A stretch of DNA of 64,000 nucleotides from positions 62,001-126,000 of the forward strand of contig NZ_STGW01000003.1 in the NCBI RefSeq assembly GCF_004912195.1. Direction: 5' to 3'. Below, piece by piece: positions 1 through 9,056 of this stretch (the first letter of the stretch is position 1; the number at the start of each line of letters is the position of its first letter). This DNA is from Nocardioides caeni. GTDB lineage: Bacteria; Actinomycetota; Actinomycetes; Propionibacteriales; Nocardioidaceae. Position numbers and translations under genes: made by a program. The notes under the pieces are model-generated. The model had not been told where the DNA came from and made no database searches. It saw nothing but the letters and a program-made list of their open reading frames with translations.

Positions 1-93
1 CGAGAGATCTCCAAGTCGAAGACGAGTCGCTTTCTCGCTTATCTGCTCTGGACCGAGGACGCATGGCGGACCGATGTCCTGGAGCCACGATGA
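1..93 (+). CDS. 3' end of an unidentified gene (partial)
   Basis: Reading frame 1 is open from the window edge to a TGA at 91-93 and gives about 30 residues ending in DVLEPR. The stop overlaps the ATG at 90 of the next gene (ATGA), which is the usual translational coupling in this genome and the main reason to accept the fragment. Too little remains to name a family. Confidence 0.5.
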   Translation, partial: REISKSKTSRFLAYLLWTEDAWRTDVLEPR

Positions 94-830
94 AGTGGAT
101 CGCCGCGGTTGCTTGTCTCCTCATCTTGGGGTCGCCAGTCGCGGCGTGGTCAGACGAGGAGCCCGAGTACTCGGGCTACAGCACCGGCGGCGGGGTGGCA
201 GCAGTCGGGATCGCGCAAGGCGGGACTCCCCCTGACGACGGCGGTTCGTTGTCAGAAACACGAGGGGTATCGGCAGAACCGGTGGACCCCGCCATCTATC
301 TCGGCACGTTCGGATGCAGCGCCAGCGAGGCCATCGCCGTCGCTGAAGCGGCTGTCTACTTCTGCGCCGGCGGAACAGCCGAACCTGTCCTTACCCTCGG
401 CGCGGTCCGTACCGCCTTCGCCCGCCTGGACCTCCCCGCCGGGACATTGGTGATCCAGCCGCCGGACGGTCTGACGCTGGTCAACTTCGACACAAACTTC
501 TACACGACGAGCACCGAGCCGCTGACCCGCACGGTCACGTTGCTCGGGCGCCAGGTGACGCTCGAGGCGACGCCGGCGACGTACACGTGGGACTTCGGCG
601 ACGGGAAGTCGCTCGCGACGAGCGATCCCGGGGCGCCGTACCCGGCCCTGCGGGTCACCCACAGCTACGGCCTCAAGGGCACGTACCGGCCGAGCCTCTC
701 GACGACCTACGCCGGCCGCTTCCGGGTCGGCGGTGGGGCGTGGCGCCAGATCCCGGGCACGGTCACCATCGACGGCGCCGGCCAGCCGCTGCGGGCGATC
801 GAGGCGCGACCCACGCTCGTCGGCTACTGA
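90..830 (+). CDS. exported PKD-domain protein
   Basis: About 246 residues. The ATG at 90 is preceded by GGAG at 81-84 and followed by an N-terminal hydrophobic stretch (residues 4-18) ending in a plausible signal-peptidase site, so the protein is probably secreted. The C-terminal half has the PKD hallmark WDFGDG (near residue 167) followed by THSYGLKG, the two strands that define this immunoglobulin-like fold. PKD domains usually mediate extracellular binding; the ligand is unknown. Coupled to the upstream gene by ATGA, and convergent with the RDD gene 7 bp away. A second PKD-like exported protein of similar layout occurs at 36330-37292. Confidence 0.75.
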   Translation: MKWIAAVACLLILGSPVAAWSDEEPEYSGYSTGGGVAAVGIAQGGTPPDDGGSLSETRGVSAEPVDPAIYLGTFGCSASEAIAVAEAAVYFCAGGTAEPVLTLGAVRTAFARLDLPAGTLVIQPPDGLTLVNFDTNFYTTSTEPLTRTVTLLGRQVTLEATPATYTWDFGDGKSLATSDPGAPYPALRVTHSYGLKGTYRPSLSTTYAGRFRVGGGAWRQIPGTVTIDGAGQPLRAIEARPTLVGY

Positions 831-837
831 CCGGCGG

Positions 838-1233
838 TCAGGCCGACAGCTCCCGCAGCGTGTCGAACGTCACGGTGGCGGTGTCGGCGAACAGGTCGTG
901 CAGGCCGCGGCCGTCGGCGCGGAACACCAGCGGCGGGATCACCAGCAGCACCATCACCTGGCGGATGAGCACCTTGAGCGGGTTGAGCCGCCGGAGCCGA
1001 CCGTCGGCCGGGATGACGCACAGACCGGTGAGGAGCTTGCCGGCGGAGCCGCCCGCGAGCCACGTGAGCAGGGAGGACTCGGCCAGGTAGACCGCCAGCA
1101 CGACGGCCGAGGCGGTCGAGCCCGGGGTCGTGTACTCCTCGAGGCCGACGAAGATGACGACGACCAGGGTGCACAGCAGCCAGTCGACGAGCAGGGCGAG
1201 GATGCGGCGGCCCCAGGAGGCGGTCTCGATCAC
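838..1233 (-). CDS. RDD family membrane protein
   Basis: 131 residues starting at a GTG (1233). The N-terminal [14 protein letters not shown] segment carries the Arg-x-x-Ala/Asp pattern of the RDD family, with three predicted membrane segments (about residues 9-30, 40-60, 88-105) and the usual GKLLTGL loop between the second and third. RDD proteins are small polytopic membrane proteins, some with ion antiport roles; no specific transport role can be read from this one. It lies between the PKD gene and the divergent glnN promoter region. Confidence 0.8.
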   Translation of the reverse strand: MIETASWGRRILALLVDWLLCTLVVVIFVGLEEYTTPGSTASAVVLAVYLAESSLLTWLAGGSAGKLLTGLCVIPADGRLRRLNPLKVLIRQVMVLLVIPPLVFRADGRGLHDLFADTATVTFDTLRELSA

Positions 1234-1265
1234 GGCGCCACCGTATCCGGCGCCCCGGAAAACCT

Positions 1266-1281
1266 GTTACATGCCTGAAAC
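1266..1281 (+). promoter_or_regulatory. GlnR-type box upstream of glnN
   Basis: GTTAC-N6-GAAAC, an exact match to the actinobacterial GlnR half-site arrangement gTnAc-N6-GaAAc. It lies about 100 bp upstream of the glnN start codon, and an almost identical box precedes glnA. Nitrogen-responsive control of both synthetases is therefore likely, but it is inferred from the motif only. Confidence 0.65.
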
Positions 1282-1379
1282 ATGAGGGCAACCCGGGGAA
1301 ATCTGGTCCGCCTACGTTCTCCTCTGAGCCGGTCACGCCGACGCGCAAGACCGCACACGCTACGACGAGGAGTCCCCGA

Positions 1380-3557
1380 ATGACTGCGAACCCGACCCGC
1401 CTCGGTGCGATCCGCGAGATCGAGGCCAACGTGGCCCCGGCCCCGTTCTTCGACACCGCCGAGAAGACCGGCGCCATCTACGGCGAGAACGTCTTCTCCC
1501 TCTCGGTGATGCAGAAGCGACTCCCCAAGTCGGTGTTCAAGTCGGTCGCCGCGACGATCCAGAAGGGCGAGAAGCTCGACCCGGCCGTCGCCGACATCGT
1601 CGCCTCCGCGATGAAGGACTGGGCGATGGAGAAGGGTGTCACGCACTACGCGCACGTCTTCTACCCGCTCACCGGCCTGACCGCAGAGAAGCACGACTCG
1701 TTCATGGAGCCGGTCGGCGACGGTACGGCGATCTGGGAGTTCCAGGGCAAGACGCTGGTCCAGGGTGAGCCCGACGCGTCGTCGTTCCCCAACGGCGGCA
1801 TCCGCGCCACCTTCGAGGCGCGTGGCTACACCGGCTGGGACGTGCAGTCGCCGGCGTACATCCTCGAGAACCCCAACGGCAACACGCTGTGCATCCCGAC
1901 GATCTTCGTCTCGATGACGGGTGAGGCGCTGGACCACAAGACCCCGCTGCTGCGCTCGCAGAACGCGATGTCCGAGCAGGCCCAGCGGGTCCTCGCGCTC
2001 TTCGGCCACGAGGACATCGACAACGTCGTGTCCTACTGCGGTCCCGAGCAGGAGTACTTCCTGGTCGACACCTCCTTCGTCAACGCCCGCCCCGACCTGC
2101 TCAACGCCGGCCGCACCCTCTTCGGTGCCAAGCCGCCGAAGGGCCAGGAGTTCGACGACCACTACTTCGGCGCCATCCCCGAGCGCGTCCTGGGCTTCAT
2201 GCACGACACCGAGCGCGCGCTGTTCAAGCTCGGCGTCCCGGCCAAGACCCGTCACAACGAGGTTGCGCCCGGCCAGTTCGAGATCGCCCCGGTCTTCGAG
2301 CGCGCCAACCTGGCCTCTGACCACCAGCAGCTGCTGATGTCGACCTTCCGGTCGATCGCCAACCAGCACGGGTTCGAGTGCCTCTTCCACGAGAAGCCGT
2401 TCGCCGGCGTCAACGGCTCGGGCAAGCACGTGAACTTCTCGTTCGGCAACGGCAACCAGGGCAACTTCCTGAGCCCCGGTGACAACCCGCACGACAACGC
2501 GCAGTTCCTGGTGTTCTGCGCCGCCGTGATCCGCGCCGTCCACCTCTATGGCGGCCTGTTGCGCCTGTCGATCGCGTCGGCCGGCAACGACCACCGTCTC
2601 GGCGCCAACGAGGCCCCGCCGGCGATCATCTCGATCTTCCTCGGCGACCAGCTGCAGGACGTCTTCGAGCAGATCGCTGCCGGTGGCGCGACGTCGTCGA
2701 AGCAGAAGGGCGTCCTCTCGGTCGGCGTCGACACGCTGCCCGACCTGACGAAGGACGCGGGCGACCGCAACCGCACCTCGCCGATGGCCTTCACCGGCAA
2801 CCGCTTCGAGTTCCGCGCCGCGGGGTCGAACCAGACGGTCGCGGCGCCGATGGTCATCATCAACACGATCATGGCCGAGGCGCTGGACTACCTCGCCACG
2901 GAGATCGAGGCTGCCGTCAACGCCGGCACCGAGTTCAACGCCGCCGTCCAGTCGGTCCTCGCGAAGGTGATGGAGCAGCACGGTGCGGTGGTATTCAACG
3001 GCAACGGCTACTCGGAGGAATGGCACGCCGAGGCCGAGGTTCGTGGCCTGAGGAACCTGCGGACGACGGTCGACGCGCTGCCCGAGTACGTCAGCCCGGA
3101 GGCCAAGAAGCTGTTCTCGACCTACGGCGTGTTCAACGAGGCCGAGCTCGAGTCCCGCTTCGAGATCGGCATCGAGCAGTACGTCATGACGGTGAACGTC
3201 GAGGCGAACCTGACCGGTGAGATCGCGAAGACCACGATCCTCCCGGCAGCGGTCCGCTACCAGACCGAGCTCGCCTCCAACGTGGCGGCGCTGAAGGCAG
3301 CCGGGATCGACCCCGACACGGGCGACCTGCAGACCGTGACCGACATGATCGCGGCGCTGCGCTCCGGGATCGCCGCGCTCGACGCGGCGAAGGCCGGCGA
3401 GCACGACCTCGAGGGTCTCGCCGAGGCGGCGTACTACCGCGACAACCTGCTGCCCGCCATGCTGCAGATCCGTGCCGCCGCCGACGAGATCGAGACGTTC
3501 ATCGCCGACGACCTGTGGCCGCTGCCGACCTACCAGGAGATGCTGTTCATCCGCTGA
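1380..3557 (+). CDS. glnN: glutamine synthetase, type III
   Basis: 725 residues, the length expected for type III glutamine synthetase (the type I enzyme is about 470). It condenses glutamate and ammonia to glutamine at the cost of ATP in the cytoplasm. The N-terminal GSIII-specific region is present ([17 protein letters not shown] near residue 25), as are catalytic-core motifs: GPEQEYF near 221, a [12 protein letters not shown] segment near 298 and [11 protein letters not shown] near 345. The ATG at 1380 follows a GAGGAG-like ribosome site. Single gene with its own GlnR-type box and its own 3' hairpin. Paired with type I glnA just downstream, so the two enzymes may serve different nitrogen conditions. 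Confidence 0.93.
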   Translation: MTANPTRLGAIREIEANVAPAPFFDTAEKTGAIYGENVFSLSVMQKRLPKSVFKSVAATIQKGEKLDPAVADIVASAMKDWAMEKGVTHYAHVFYPLTGLTAEKHDSFMEPVGDGTAIWEFQGKTLVQGEPDASSFPNGGIRATFEARGYTGWDVQSPAYILENPNGNTLCIPTIFVSMTGEALDHKTPLLRSQNAMSEQAQRVLALFGHEDIDNVVSYCGPEQEYFLVDTSFVNARPDLLNAGRTLFGAKPPKGQEFDDHYFGAIPERVLGFMHDTERALFKLGVPAKTRHNEVAPGQFEIAPVFERANLASDHQQLLMSTFRSIANQHGFECLFHEKPFAGVNGSGKHVNFSFGNGNQGNFLSPGDNPHDNAQFLVFCAAVIRAVHLYGGLLRLSIASAGNDHRLGANEAPPAIISIFLGDQLQDVFEQIAAGGATSSKQKGVLSVGVDTLPDLTKDAGDRNRTSPMAFTGNRFEFRAAGSNQTVAAPMVIINTIMAEALDYLATEIEAAVNAGTEFNAAVQSVLAKVMEQHGAVVFNGNGYSEEWHAEAEVRGLRNLRTTVDALPEYVSPEAKKLFSTYGVFNEAELESRFEIGIEQYVMTVNVEANLTGEIAKTTILPAAVRYQTELASNVAALKAAGIDPDTGDLQTVTDMIAALRSGIAALDAAKAGEHDLEGLAEAAYYRDNLLPAMLQIRAAADEIETFIADDLWPLPTYQEMLFIR

Positions 3558-3572
3558 GCCTGCCCGGTCTCT

Positions 3573-3611
3573 CCGACTGCCCCTGACCCCCGCCGGGGCA
3601 GGGGCAGTCGG
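3573..3611. terminator. hairpin after glnN
   Basis: Perfect 13-bp inverted repeat, CCGACTGCCCCTG at 3573-3585 and its complement at 3599-3611, loop 13 bp, starting 15 bp after the glnN stop codon. There is no T-run, which is common for actinobacterial terminators of this shape. Confidence 0.65.
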
Positions 3612-3624
3612 CGTCCCGGGGATG

Positions 3625-3640
3625 TTTACATGGCTGAAAC
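3625..3640 (+). promoter_or_regulatory. GlnR-type box upstream of glnA
   Basis: TTTAC-N6-GAAAC about 150 bp upstream of the glnA start. The core TTACATGGCTGAAACATG differs by one base from the corresponding stretch before glnN, which argues for a shared regulator. Confidence 0.65.
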
Positions 3641-3786
3641 ATGGGGGTGGTGCGCGAGCAACGGGCCATTCGATAGGTTGCCGGAGGAGCGACGCCGGTT
3701 CGTTCACGTTCGTTCGTCGGGTCGGCGCGCTCTCGCCACTGGCTGACCGATGGCCGCGCACGCGAGGCGCCGCCGAGGAGGAACGA

Positions 3787-5205
3787 ATGTTCAACAACAG
3801 CGAAGAGCTGCTCAAGTACATCAAGGACGAGGGCGTCGAGATGATCGACGTCCGCTTCTGCGACCTGCCCGGCGTCATGCAGCACTTCACGGTGCCCGTG
3901 TCCTCCTTCGACCAGTCCGTCTTCGACGACGGCCTCGGTTTCGACGGCTCCTCGATCCGCGGCTTCCAGGCCATCAACGAGTCCGACATGCAGCTCTACC
4001 CGGACCCGACCACGGCGTACATCGACCCGTTCCGCAAGGCCAAGACGCTCAACGTCAACTTCTTCATCCACGACCCGATCACGGGCGAGGCCTACTCGCG
4101 CGACCCGCGCAACATCGCGAAGAAGGCGCTGGCCTACCTCTCGAGCACCGGCATCGCGGACACCGCGTTCTTCGCGCCCGAGGCCGAGTTCTACATCTTC
4201 GACAACGTCCGCTACTCCACCGGAGTCAACGAGGGCTACTACCACATCGACTCCGTCGAGGGCTGGTGGAACTCCGGCAAGGAGGGCGACAACCTCGGCT
4301 ACAAGACGCGGCTCAAGGGCGGCTACTTCCCCGTCGAGCCCTACGACCACTACAGCGACCTGCGCGCCGACATGGTCAAGAACCTCGAGGCCTGCGGCCT
4401 CCAGGTCGAGCGCGCGCACCACGAGGTCGGCACCGCCGGCCAGGCCGAGATCAACTACCGCTTCGACACACTGCTCAAGGCCGCGGACGACGTGATGAAG
4501 TTCAAGTACCTCATCAAGAACACCGCGTGGGAGCAGGGCAAGTCGGTCACCTTCATGCCGAAGCCGATCTTCGGCGACAACGGCTCCGGCATGCACGTGC
4601 ACCAGTCGCTGTGGAAGGACGGCTCGCCGCTCTTCTACGACGAGACCGGCTACGGCGGCCTGTCCGACATGGCCCGCTGGTACATCGGCGGCATCCTCGA
4701 GCACGCACCGGCGCTGCTGGCGTTCACCAACCCGACGGTCAACTCCTACCACCGCCTGGTCCCCGGCTACGAGGCCCCGATCTCGCTGGTCTACTCCTCG
4801 CGCAACCGCTCCGCCTCGGTCCGGATCCCGATCACGGGCACGAACCCGAAGGCCAAGCGCATCGAGACCCGTTTCCCCGATCCGTCGGCGAATCCCTACC
4901 TCGCCTTCTCTGCCCTGATGCTCGCCGGCCTCGACGGCATCCAGAAGAAGACCGAGCCGGCCGCGCCGATCGACAAGGACATCTACGAGCTCCCGCCGGA
5001 CGAGATGGCTGAGATCGCCCAGGTGCCCACGTCGCTCGGTGCCGTGCTCGAGGCCCTCGAGGACGACCACGACTTCCTCACCGTGGGCAACGTGTTCACC
5101 CCCGACCTCATCGAGACGTGGGTGGACTTCAAGCGCGAGCACGAGATCGCGCCCGTGCAACTGCGACCGCACCCGCACGAGTTCGAGCTCTACTACGACA
5201 TTTAG
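3787..5205 (+). CDS. glnA: glutamine synthetase, type I
   Basis: 472 residues, standard length. Cytoplasmic ATP-dependent glutamine synthesis. Visible motifs: [10 protein letters not shown] near residue 58 (GS beta-grasp signature), PEAEFYIFD near 133, a [13 protein letters not shown] segment near 215, [14 protein letters not shown] near 260 (ATP/substrate site) and NRSASVRIP near 340. DIYELPP near residue 400 retains the tyrosine that GlnE adenylylates in GSI-beta enzymes, so reversible adenylylation is likely. The ATG at 3787 is chosen because it follows GAGGAGGAACGA; an in-frame upstream extension has no family similarity. Followed by a strong hairpin terminator. Confidence 0.96.
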   Translation: MFNNSEELLKYIKDEGVEMIDVRFCDLPGVMQHFTVPVSSFDQSVFDDGLGFDGSSIRGFQAINESDMQLYPDPTTAYIDPFRKAKTLNVNFFIHDPITGEAYSRDPRNIAKKALAYLSSTGIADTAFFAPEAEFYIFDNVRYSTGVNEGYYHIDSVEGWWNSGKEGDNLGYKTRLKGGYFPVEPYDHYSDLRADMVKNLEACGLQVERAHHEVGTAGQAEINYRFDTLLKAADDVMKFKYLIKNTAWEQGKSVTFMPKPIFGDNGSGMHVHQSLWKDGSPLFYDETGYGGLSDMARWYIGGILEHAPALLAFTNPTVNSYHRLVPGYEAPISLVYSSRNRSASVRIPITGTNPKAKRIETRFPDPSANPYLAFSALMLAGLDGIQKKTEPAAPIDKDIYELPPDEMAEIAQVPTSLGAVLEALEDDHDFLTVGNVFTPDLIETWVDFKREHEIAPVQLRPHPHEFELYYDI

Positions 5206-5240
5206 TCCCGCGTGGGTGATGCCCACCGGCTGAGTTCCTG

Positions 5241-5301
5241 AAAACGACCCCTGACCTGCGAAGACACCTTCCAACGTCTTCCATCGTCAGGGGTCGTTTT
5301 T
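5241..5301. terminator. strong terminator after glnA
   Basis: Perfect 15-bp inverted repeat AAAACGACCCCTGAC (5241-5255) and GTCAGGGGTCGTTTT (5286-5300), ending in a run of five T at 5297-5301. The 30-bp loop holds a second small stem, GAAGAC (5260-5265) with GTCTTC (5276-5281). With A-runs and T-runs on both flanks it could act in both directions, insulating glnA from the island that follows. Confidence 0.8.
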
Positions 5302-5418
5302 CGTCCGCGTGTGGCCCCAGTGTGTCCCACGAGGGCGGGCAAACAGTTGTGCCCCCAGATCCTGTCAAGATCGAACCCGGCCCTAGTTCTCAGCGTCTCC
5401 CGCGATTGGCTGCGACGC

Positions 5419-5442
5419 GCCGGCTCTTCACCAGGAGCCGGC
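5419..5442. terminator. hairpin at the 3' end of the leftward operon
   Basis: GCCGGCTC (5419-5426) and GAGCCGGC (5435-5442) form a perfect 8-bp stem with an 8-base loop overlapping the stop codon of the leftward 92-residue gene. No T-run. Likely 3' boundary of the preQ0 operon or of that gene; the remainder of 5302-5418 shows nothing recognisable. Confidence 0.45.
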
Positions 5443-5706
5443 GCAAATTCGGCTGTCGCTCAAGATCGCCCACGTGTACGACGCGCCCTGGCGTGCCCTC
5501 AGCCCCGCCGGGCCATCGACCGGCATCTGCGCGGCCGCCTTACGGAAGTTGGTCTTGGACAGAGAGCGGTTGATCCGCTCGCCGTCGCGCGTGATCACGA
5601 GGTAGTTCCCGGGGATCTCGTAGGTGAAGGGCAACCCTTGTACCGTGTGGAATTCCGCGCCGGCGTGGCGTCGAATGCGATCCCACACCTCCTCGAAGTC
5701 GTCCAT
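5428..5706 (-). CDS. small protein of unknown function
   Basis: 92 residues with an ATG at 5706. The sequence begins MDDFEEVWDRIRRHAG and continues with FTYEIPGNYL and RINRSLSKTNFRKA. This pattern (W..I...G..F.T..G.PFTY...GNY......R.LSK..F..A) resembles a short module I associate with uncharacterised proteins in defence-rich regions, but I cannot name a family. It lies 79 bp downstream of the 216-residue gene on the same strand and may be the last gene of the preQ0 operon. The C-terminal 20 residues look poorly conserved and may be altered. Confidence 0.6.
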   Translation of the reverse strand: MDDFEEVWDRIRRHAGAEFHTVQGLPFTYEIPGNYLVITRDGERINRSLSKTNFRKAAAQMPVDGPAGLRARQGASYTWAILSDSRICAGSW

Positions 5707-5785
5707 GCAGCGAGGCTAGCCCTAGCGCCGAGGCGGTTCGATCCGTTCGAGAGAGCGCCGCGCCGCCGACCTTAAACCGCGGCGG

Positions 5786-6436
5786 CTACAACTCCAACCG
5801 GGACCGACGAGCACTGGAATGGCGCGCTGCCGCATCGTACGAATCGAGAATTTTCTCTAGCCGCTGAACGCTCGACTCGTACTTCGTCTGCCTCGCATAG
5901 GCCAGTACGAGGTCGCGGTTGTAGGCCCCGAGTTCGATCAGGTCATCAACGAAGCTGCGAACCATCCGCTCGGAGATGCTGTCGGTCCAGCCCTTATATC
6001 CCTCGAACACGATCCGCTCCAGGACCTCAACGGCCTCCGCGCTGATGTCGATTCCCATGACCTCATCGGTGACGATGTTGTACGCCTGCTTGAGCTTCGC
6101 CCAAGCCTCCATCTCCCCAGGAATCCACTCGACCAGCACCACCACGCTCTTCTCCAGGTGCTGGATCTTCTCCATCGTCTTGTGCCGGGGACACCACGCC
6201 AGAACGACCCCACCATCAGCTACTGAGCCGCTGCGCTCGGTCACGATCCTGTGCTTGGCCAGTTCCGGGTGGTGGGTCGCTCCATCCTTCTGCACGGAGA
6301 GGACCGTCAACGGCAAACGGAGCTCCCGGGCGATGGCGAGGCCGAGCATCTTGCCTGGCTGCAGCGTGTCCTGCTTGGTTCCTCGCGGCACATAGATGAA
6401 GCGATGTTTCAGCGCCTCATCCAGCTGGTCCCCCAT
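5786..6436 (-). CDS. unknown protein in the preQ0 operon
   Basis: 216 residues from an ATG at 6436, only 23 bp after folE2, so almost certainly co-transcribed with the preQ0 genes. No membrane segment or signal peptide. Blocks that stand out are YVPRGTKQDTLQPGKMLG near residue 15, VVLAWCPRHKTMEKI near 77 and VVVLVEWIPGEMEAW near 95, suggesting an alpha/beta domain of about 110 residues. A charged helical C-terminal half follows (residues 115-205). I do not recognise the family. Its position suggests a job linked to preQ0 supply or to the DNA-modification system, but that is inference from context only. Confidence 0.75.
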   Translation of the reverse strand: MGDQLDEALKHRFIYVPRGTKQDTLQPGKMLGLAIARELRLPLTVLSVQKDGATHHPELAKHRIVTERSGSVADGGVVLAWCPRHKTMEKIQHLEKSVVVLVEWIPGEMEAWAKLKQAYNIVTDEVMGIDISAEAVEVLERIVFEGYKGWTDSISERMVRSFVDDLIELGAYNRDLVLAYARQTKYESSVQRLEKILDSYDAAARHSSARRSRLEL

Positions 6437-6459
6437 GCCTACCCCCCGTTGCCTTGCTT

Positions 6460-7248
6460 TCAGTCCAACGCGGGCGCCCAGACCAAACTGGCGACCGCGT
6501 CGTGGCTGTGGATGCTCTCGAAGTTGCGGACGCTGACGACGTGGGCGATACCGCGCTCGCGGCAGGCCTGGGAGAGGTCGCGAGCCATGTCCTCGACGAA
6601 AGCCGGGTGGTCGTGGGCCTCCATGGTGACGACGCGCTCATCGGGGCGCTTGATTAGCGGGTACACGGGGCTCGAGCCGATCGAGCGGATCATCGCGAAG
6701 GCAGTCGCTACATCGACCGGATACACATCCTCGTCGCGACCCATCGTCGTGAGTCGTACCCGGCTGCGCTGATTGTGGGCGCCGTAGTCGCTGATGGCCT
6801 TGCTGCAGGGGCACAGGCTAGTCACGTCCGTGCCGACGGTGACTGCGAGTTCGGTCTGGTCAGCGCTGTGCGTTGCCGAGAACTCGACATCGCAGACCTG
6901 CCACGCCTCCTTGTCGGAAGCTGGCGCTCGGACCAGGAACGCGATCGGCAGCTTCACCCCGACCTGGACCCTGTCGACGTCGAGTCGGTCCGCGGCCACC
7001 TTGAGGGCCTGCGGAAGCCTCTCCGGCTCCAGATCCTGCAGCTCGTCGTGGATGACCTCGACCATTCGGCTCATGTGCGTGCCGCGGCGGTCCCCGGGAA
7101 GAGTCACGGTGACGTCGAACGTTGCGATGCCCGAGTGCTCTGTGGAGCCGTCGTTGAAGCGGATTGGGTACTGCACGCCGGCGATCCCGACTCGGTGCAG
7201 TTCGATCCCGCGCTCGTCGACCTGGTCTTGAATGTCCGGCAGTGCCAT
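6460..7248 (-). CDS. folE2: GTP cyclohydrolase I, FolE2 type
   Basis: 262 residues. Converts GTP to 7,8-dihydroneopterin triphosphate, here as step one of preQ0 synthesis rather than folate synthesis. The FolE2 (GCYH-IB) hallmark SLCPCSKAISDYGAHNQRS near residue 149 holds the metal/active-site cysteine and the GAHNQR motif; HDHPAFVEDM near 215 is also family-typical. The ATG at 7248 is preferred because GGGAG lies 8 bases before it, overlapping the queD stop; a longer frame adds 17 unrelated residues. Third gene downstream of queC in a leftward operon. Confidence 0.93.
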   Translation of the reverse strand: MALPDIQDQVDERGIELHRVGIAGVQYPIRFNDGSTEHSGIATFDVTVTLPGDRRGTHMSRMVEVIHDELQDLEPERLPQALKVAADRLDVDRVQVGVKLPIAFLVRAPASDKEAWQVCDVEFSATHSADQTELAVTVGTDVTSLCPCSKAISDYGAHNQRSRVRLTTMGRDEDVYPVDVATAFAMIRSIGSSPVYPLIKRPDERVVTMEAHDHPAFVEDMARDLSQACRERGIAHVVSVRNFESIHSHDAVASLVWAPALD

Positions 7249-7252
7249 GTGA

Positions 7253-7621
7253 CTACTCCCCGCGGTAGATGCAGCCGGAGGTGCAGGTCTCGCGCACACG
7301 CACCTCGGTGAGGTTGGGCAGGTCAGTGATCAGTCGATCCCAGATCCACTTGGCGAGCACCTCGCTCGTCGGGTTCTCGAGTCCAGGAACCTCGTTGAGG
7401 TAGTGGTGATCGAGCTGCTCCTCGAGGGGCTTGAACGCTGCCTTGATGTCGCCGAAGTCCTGGACCCAGCCGGTGTCTTCTCCGACAGGGCCAGAGACAT
7501 GGACCGCAGCGAGATACGAGTGGCCGTGCAGGCGAGCGCACTTGTGGCCTTCTGGGACGTTCGGCAGCCGGTGCGCGGCCTCGAAGGTGAACTCGCGGTA
7601 GATCTCAGAGCTGTAGGTCAC
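7253..7621 (-). CDS. queD: 6-carboxytetrahydropterin synthase
   Basis: 122 residues. Makes 6-carboxy-5,6,7,8-tetrahydropterin from dihydroneopterin triphosphate, step two to preQ0. The zinc triad is visible as His17 (AAHRL) with His32 and His34 (LHGHS); catalytic Cys28 is in KCARLHGH, and the HH pair near 72 and Glu near 111 also fit. The start is a GTG at 7621 overlapping the queE stop (GTGA). The open frame continues upstream without homology, so the short start is chosen. Confidence 0.93.
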   Translation of the reverse strand: MTYSSEIYREFTFEAAHRLPNVPEGHKCARLHGHSYLAAVHVSGPVGEDTGWVQDFGDIKAAFKPLEEQLDHHYLNEVPGLENPTSEVLAKWIWDRLITDLPNLTEVRVRETCTSGCIYRGE

Positions 7622-8253
7622 GGAATTCCTAGGTGCTTGTGCGTTTGCAGGCTGAGCTGCCAAAGGGGGTGGTCCAGGCAGAACTTCACGGCCAGTTCGG
7701 TGTTGGCTACGACGTCGGGGCCGTCCATCGGCTGAACGCGGAAGCTCTCGAAGTCGAGGTGCTCGAAGGCTGTCGGGTCGACACCGCCTTGAGGGACGAC
7801 GAATTTGAGCTCCTGACCCTTCTCGACGATGAGTTCGGAGCCGATCTTCGGGCTGACACATAGCCAGTCGATCCCGGGCGGCGGAGCGATTGTCCCGTTC
7901 GTCTCAACGGCGACATAGAACCCACGCGCGTGGAAGGCCTCGATCGCATTGACGTCCAACTGCAGAAGGGGTTCCCCACCGGTGCAGACGACCATCGGTC
8001 GCCCGCCGCTGTTCATCGGCCACTTCGCCGCCACAGCCTCGGCAAGCGCCTCTGCGTCGGCGAATTTTCCGCCGCCCTCGCCATCTGTGCCGACGAAGTC
8101 GGTGTCACAGAACTTGCAGATCGCGCGCTCGCGGTCTGCCTCCCGACCGGTCCACAGGTTGCAGGAACTGAAGCGGCAGAACACAGCTGGACGTCCAGCG
8201 TGCGTGCCTTCGCCCTGGAGCGTGTAGAAGATCTCCTTGACCTTGTAGGTCAC
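7618..8253 (-). CDS. queE: 7-carboxy-7-deazaguanine synthase (radical SAM)
   Basis: 211 residues from a GTG at 8253 that overlaps the queC stop. Radical-SAM enzyme turning carboxytetrahydropterin into 7-carboxy-7-deazaguanine, step three. Cys31, Cys46 and Cys49 form the CX14CX2C iron-sulfur motif seen in many QueE proteins instead of the usual CX3CX2[19 protein letters not shown] is the QueE N-terminal signature and [10 protein letters not shown] near 121 binds SAM. Coupled on both sides by 4-bp overlaps. Confidence 0.94.
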   Translation of the reverse strand: MTYKVKEIFYTLQGEGTHAGRPAVFCRFSSCNLWTGREADRERAICKFCDTDFVGTDGEGGGKFADAEALAEAVAAKWPMNSGGRPMVVCTGGEPLLQLDVNAIEAFHARGFYVAVETNGTIAPPPGIDWLCVSPKIGSELIVEKGQELKFVVPQGGVDPTAFEHLDFESFRVQPMDGPDVVANTELAVKFCLDHPLWQLSLQTHKHLGIP

Positions 8254-8948
8254 GCCGGCGCGTCCTGGTACTCGAGGGGGTCGCTAAGGCCCGCTTCTGC
8301 GAAGCCCTTGAGACGAAGCAGGCAAGAGTCGCAGTGGCCGCATGGGCGACCCTGGTCGTCGGGGTCGTAGCACGAGGACGTCAGCGAGTAGTCCACCCCG
8401 AGGCGCGTTCCTAGTTCGACCGTCTGCGCCTTCGTGAGGTCAATCAGCGGGGTGTGGATCTTGAGTTCGTTGCCCTCCACGCCCGCGCGGGTGGCGAGGT
8501 TCGCCATCCGCTCGTAGGCCTGAATGAACTCGGGCCGGCAGTCGGGGTATCCGGAGTAGTCCAGGGCGTTGACGCCGATGAAGATGTCAGTGGCACCCAC
8601 GACCTCGGCGTAGGCCAGGGCGAATGAGAGGAACACCGTGTTGCGCGCCGGGACGTAGGTGATCGGGATCTCATCGTCGCCGATCTCGTCGGCCGAGTCG
8701 TGCTTCGGCACCGCGACGTCGGCGGTCAGCGCTGATCCACCGAACACACGCAGGTCGATGTCGCACACGACGTGCCGCTCAACCCCTGCGGCCTCAGCAA
8801 CACGCTGCGCGGCCGCGAGCTCGATCTCGTGGCGCTGGCCGTAACGGAAGCTCAGCGCGTACGGTTCGAAACCTTGGTCCTTCGCGATCGCGAGGACGGT
8901 TGTCGAGTCCAGGCCCCCGCTCAGCAGGACGATGGCCTTCCGCGTCAT
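8250..8948 (-). CDS. queC: 7-cyano-7-deazaguanine (preQ0) synthase
   Basis: 232 residues. ATP-dependent conversion of 7-carboxy-7-deazaguanine to preQ0, the last step of the pathway. SGGLDS at residues 10-15 is the PP-loop ATP site, and the C-terminal zinc cluster is visible in [20 protein letters not shown]. The ATG at 8948 follows AGAGGG at a good distance; a TTG 18 bp upstream is less likely. First gene of the leftward operon queC-queE-queD-folE2. No QueF reductase is linked, so the pathway ends at preQ0, the substrate DpdA uses. Confidence 0.94.
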   Translation of the reverse strand: MTRKAIVLLSGGLDSTTVLAIAKDQGFEPYALSFRYGQRHEIELAAAQRVAEAAGVERHVVCDIDLRVFGGSALTADVAVPKHDSADEIGDDEIPITYVPARNTVFLSFALAYAEVVGATDIFIGVNALDYSGYPDCRPEFIQAYERMANLATRAGVEGNELKIHTPLIDLTKAQTVELGTRLGVDYSLTSSCYDPDDQGRPCGHCDSCLLRLKGFAEAGLSDPLEYQDAPA

Positions 8949-8999
8949 GTCCAACACCCTCTTCAATCGGTCCGATCAGGCCGGTCGCCCTCACACAGT

Positions 9000-9042
9000 C
9001 GAAACTACACGATAGAGTAGCTGGAACGAACACGTAGTTTCG
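9000..9042. promoter_or_regulatory. inverted repeat in the queC/dpd divergent promoter
   Basis: CGAAACTAC at 9000-9008 and its exact complement GTAGTTTCG at 9034-9042 form a 9-bp palindrome with 25 bp between the arms, inside the 108-bp region that separates the leftward preQ0 operon from the rightward dpd operon. The arm spacing of about three helical turns suits a dimeric or tetrameric repressor. The right arm touches the likely ribosome site of the first dpd gene (GGAG at 9042-9045). The binding protein is unknown. Confidence 0.55.
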
Positions 9043-9056
9043 GAGCTTGTGAGGCC

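Noticed and set aside
1230..3989. 919-codon leftward open frame over glnN
   Set aside because: It is the complement of a strongly supported glutamine synthetase, has no family motifs and an Arg/Val/Asp-rich composition typical of a high-GC antisense frame.
3547..5274. 575-codon leftward open frame over glnA
   Set aside because: Antisense shadow of glnA with the same low-information composition.
5129..5368. leftward frame reading SWDTLGPHADEKRPLT after glnA, like the tail of an integrase
   Set aside because: It lacks the catalytic Arg/His/Tyr residues and runs through the terminator hairpin into glnA, so any resemblance is too short to support an integrase remnant.
5735..5750. GGTTCGATCC, like a tRNA T-arm
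   Set aside because: No acceptor, D-arm or anticodon arm can be folded around it.
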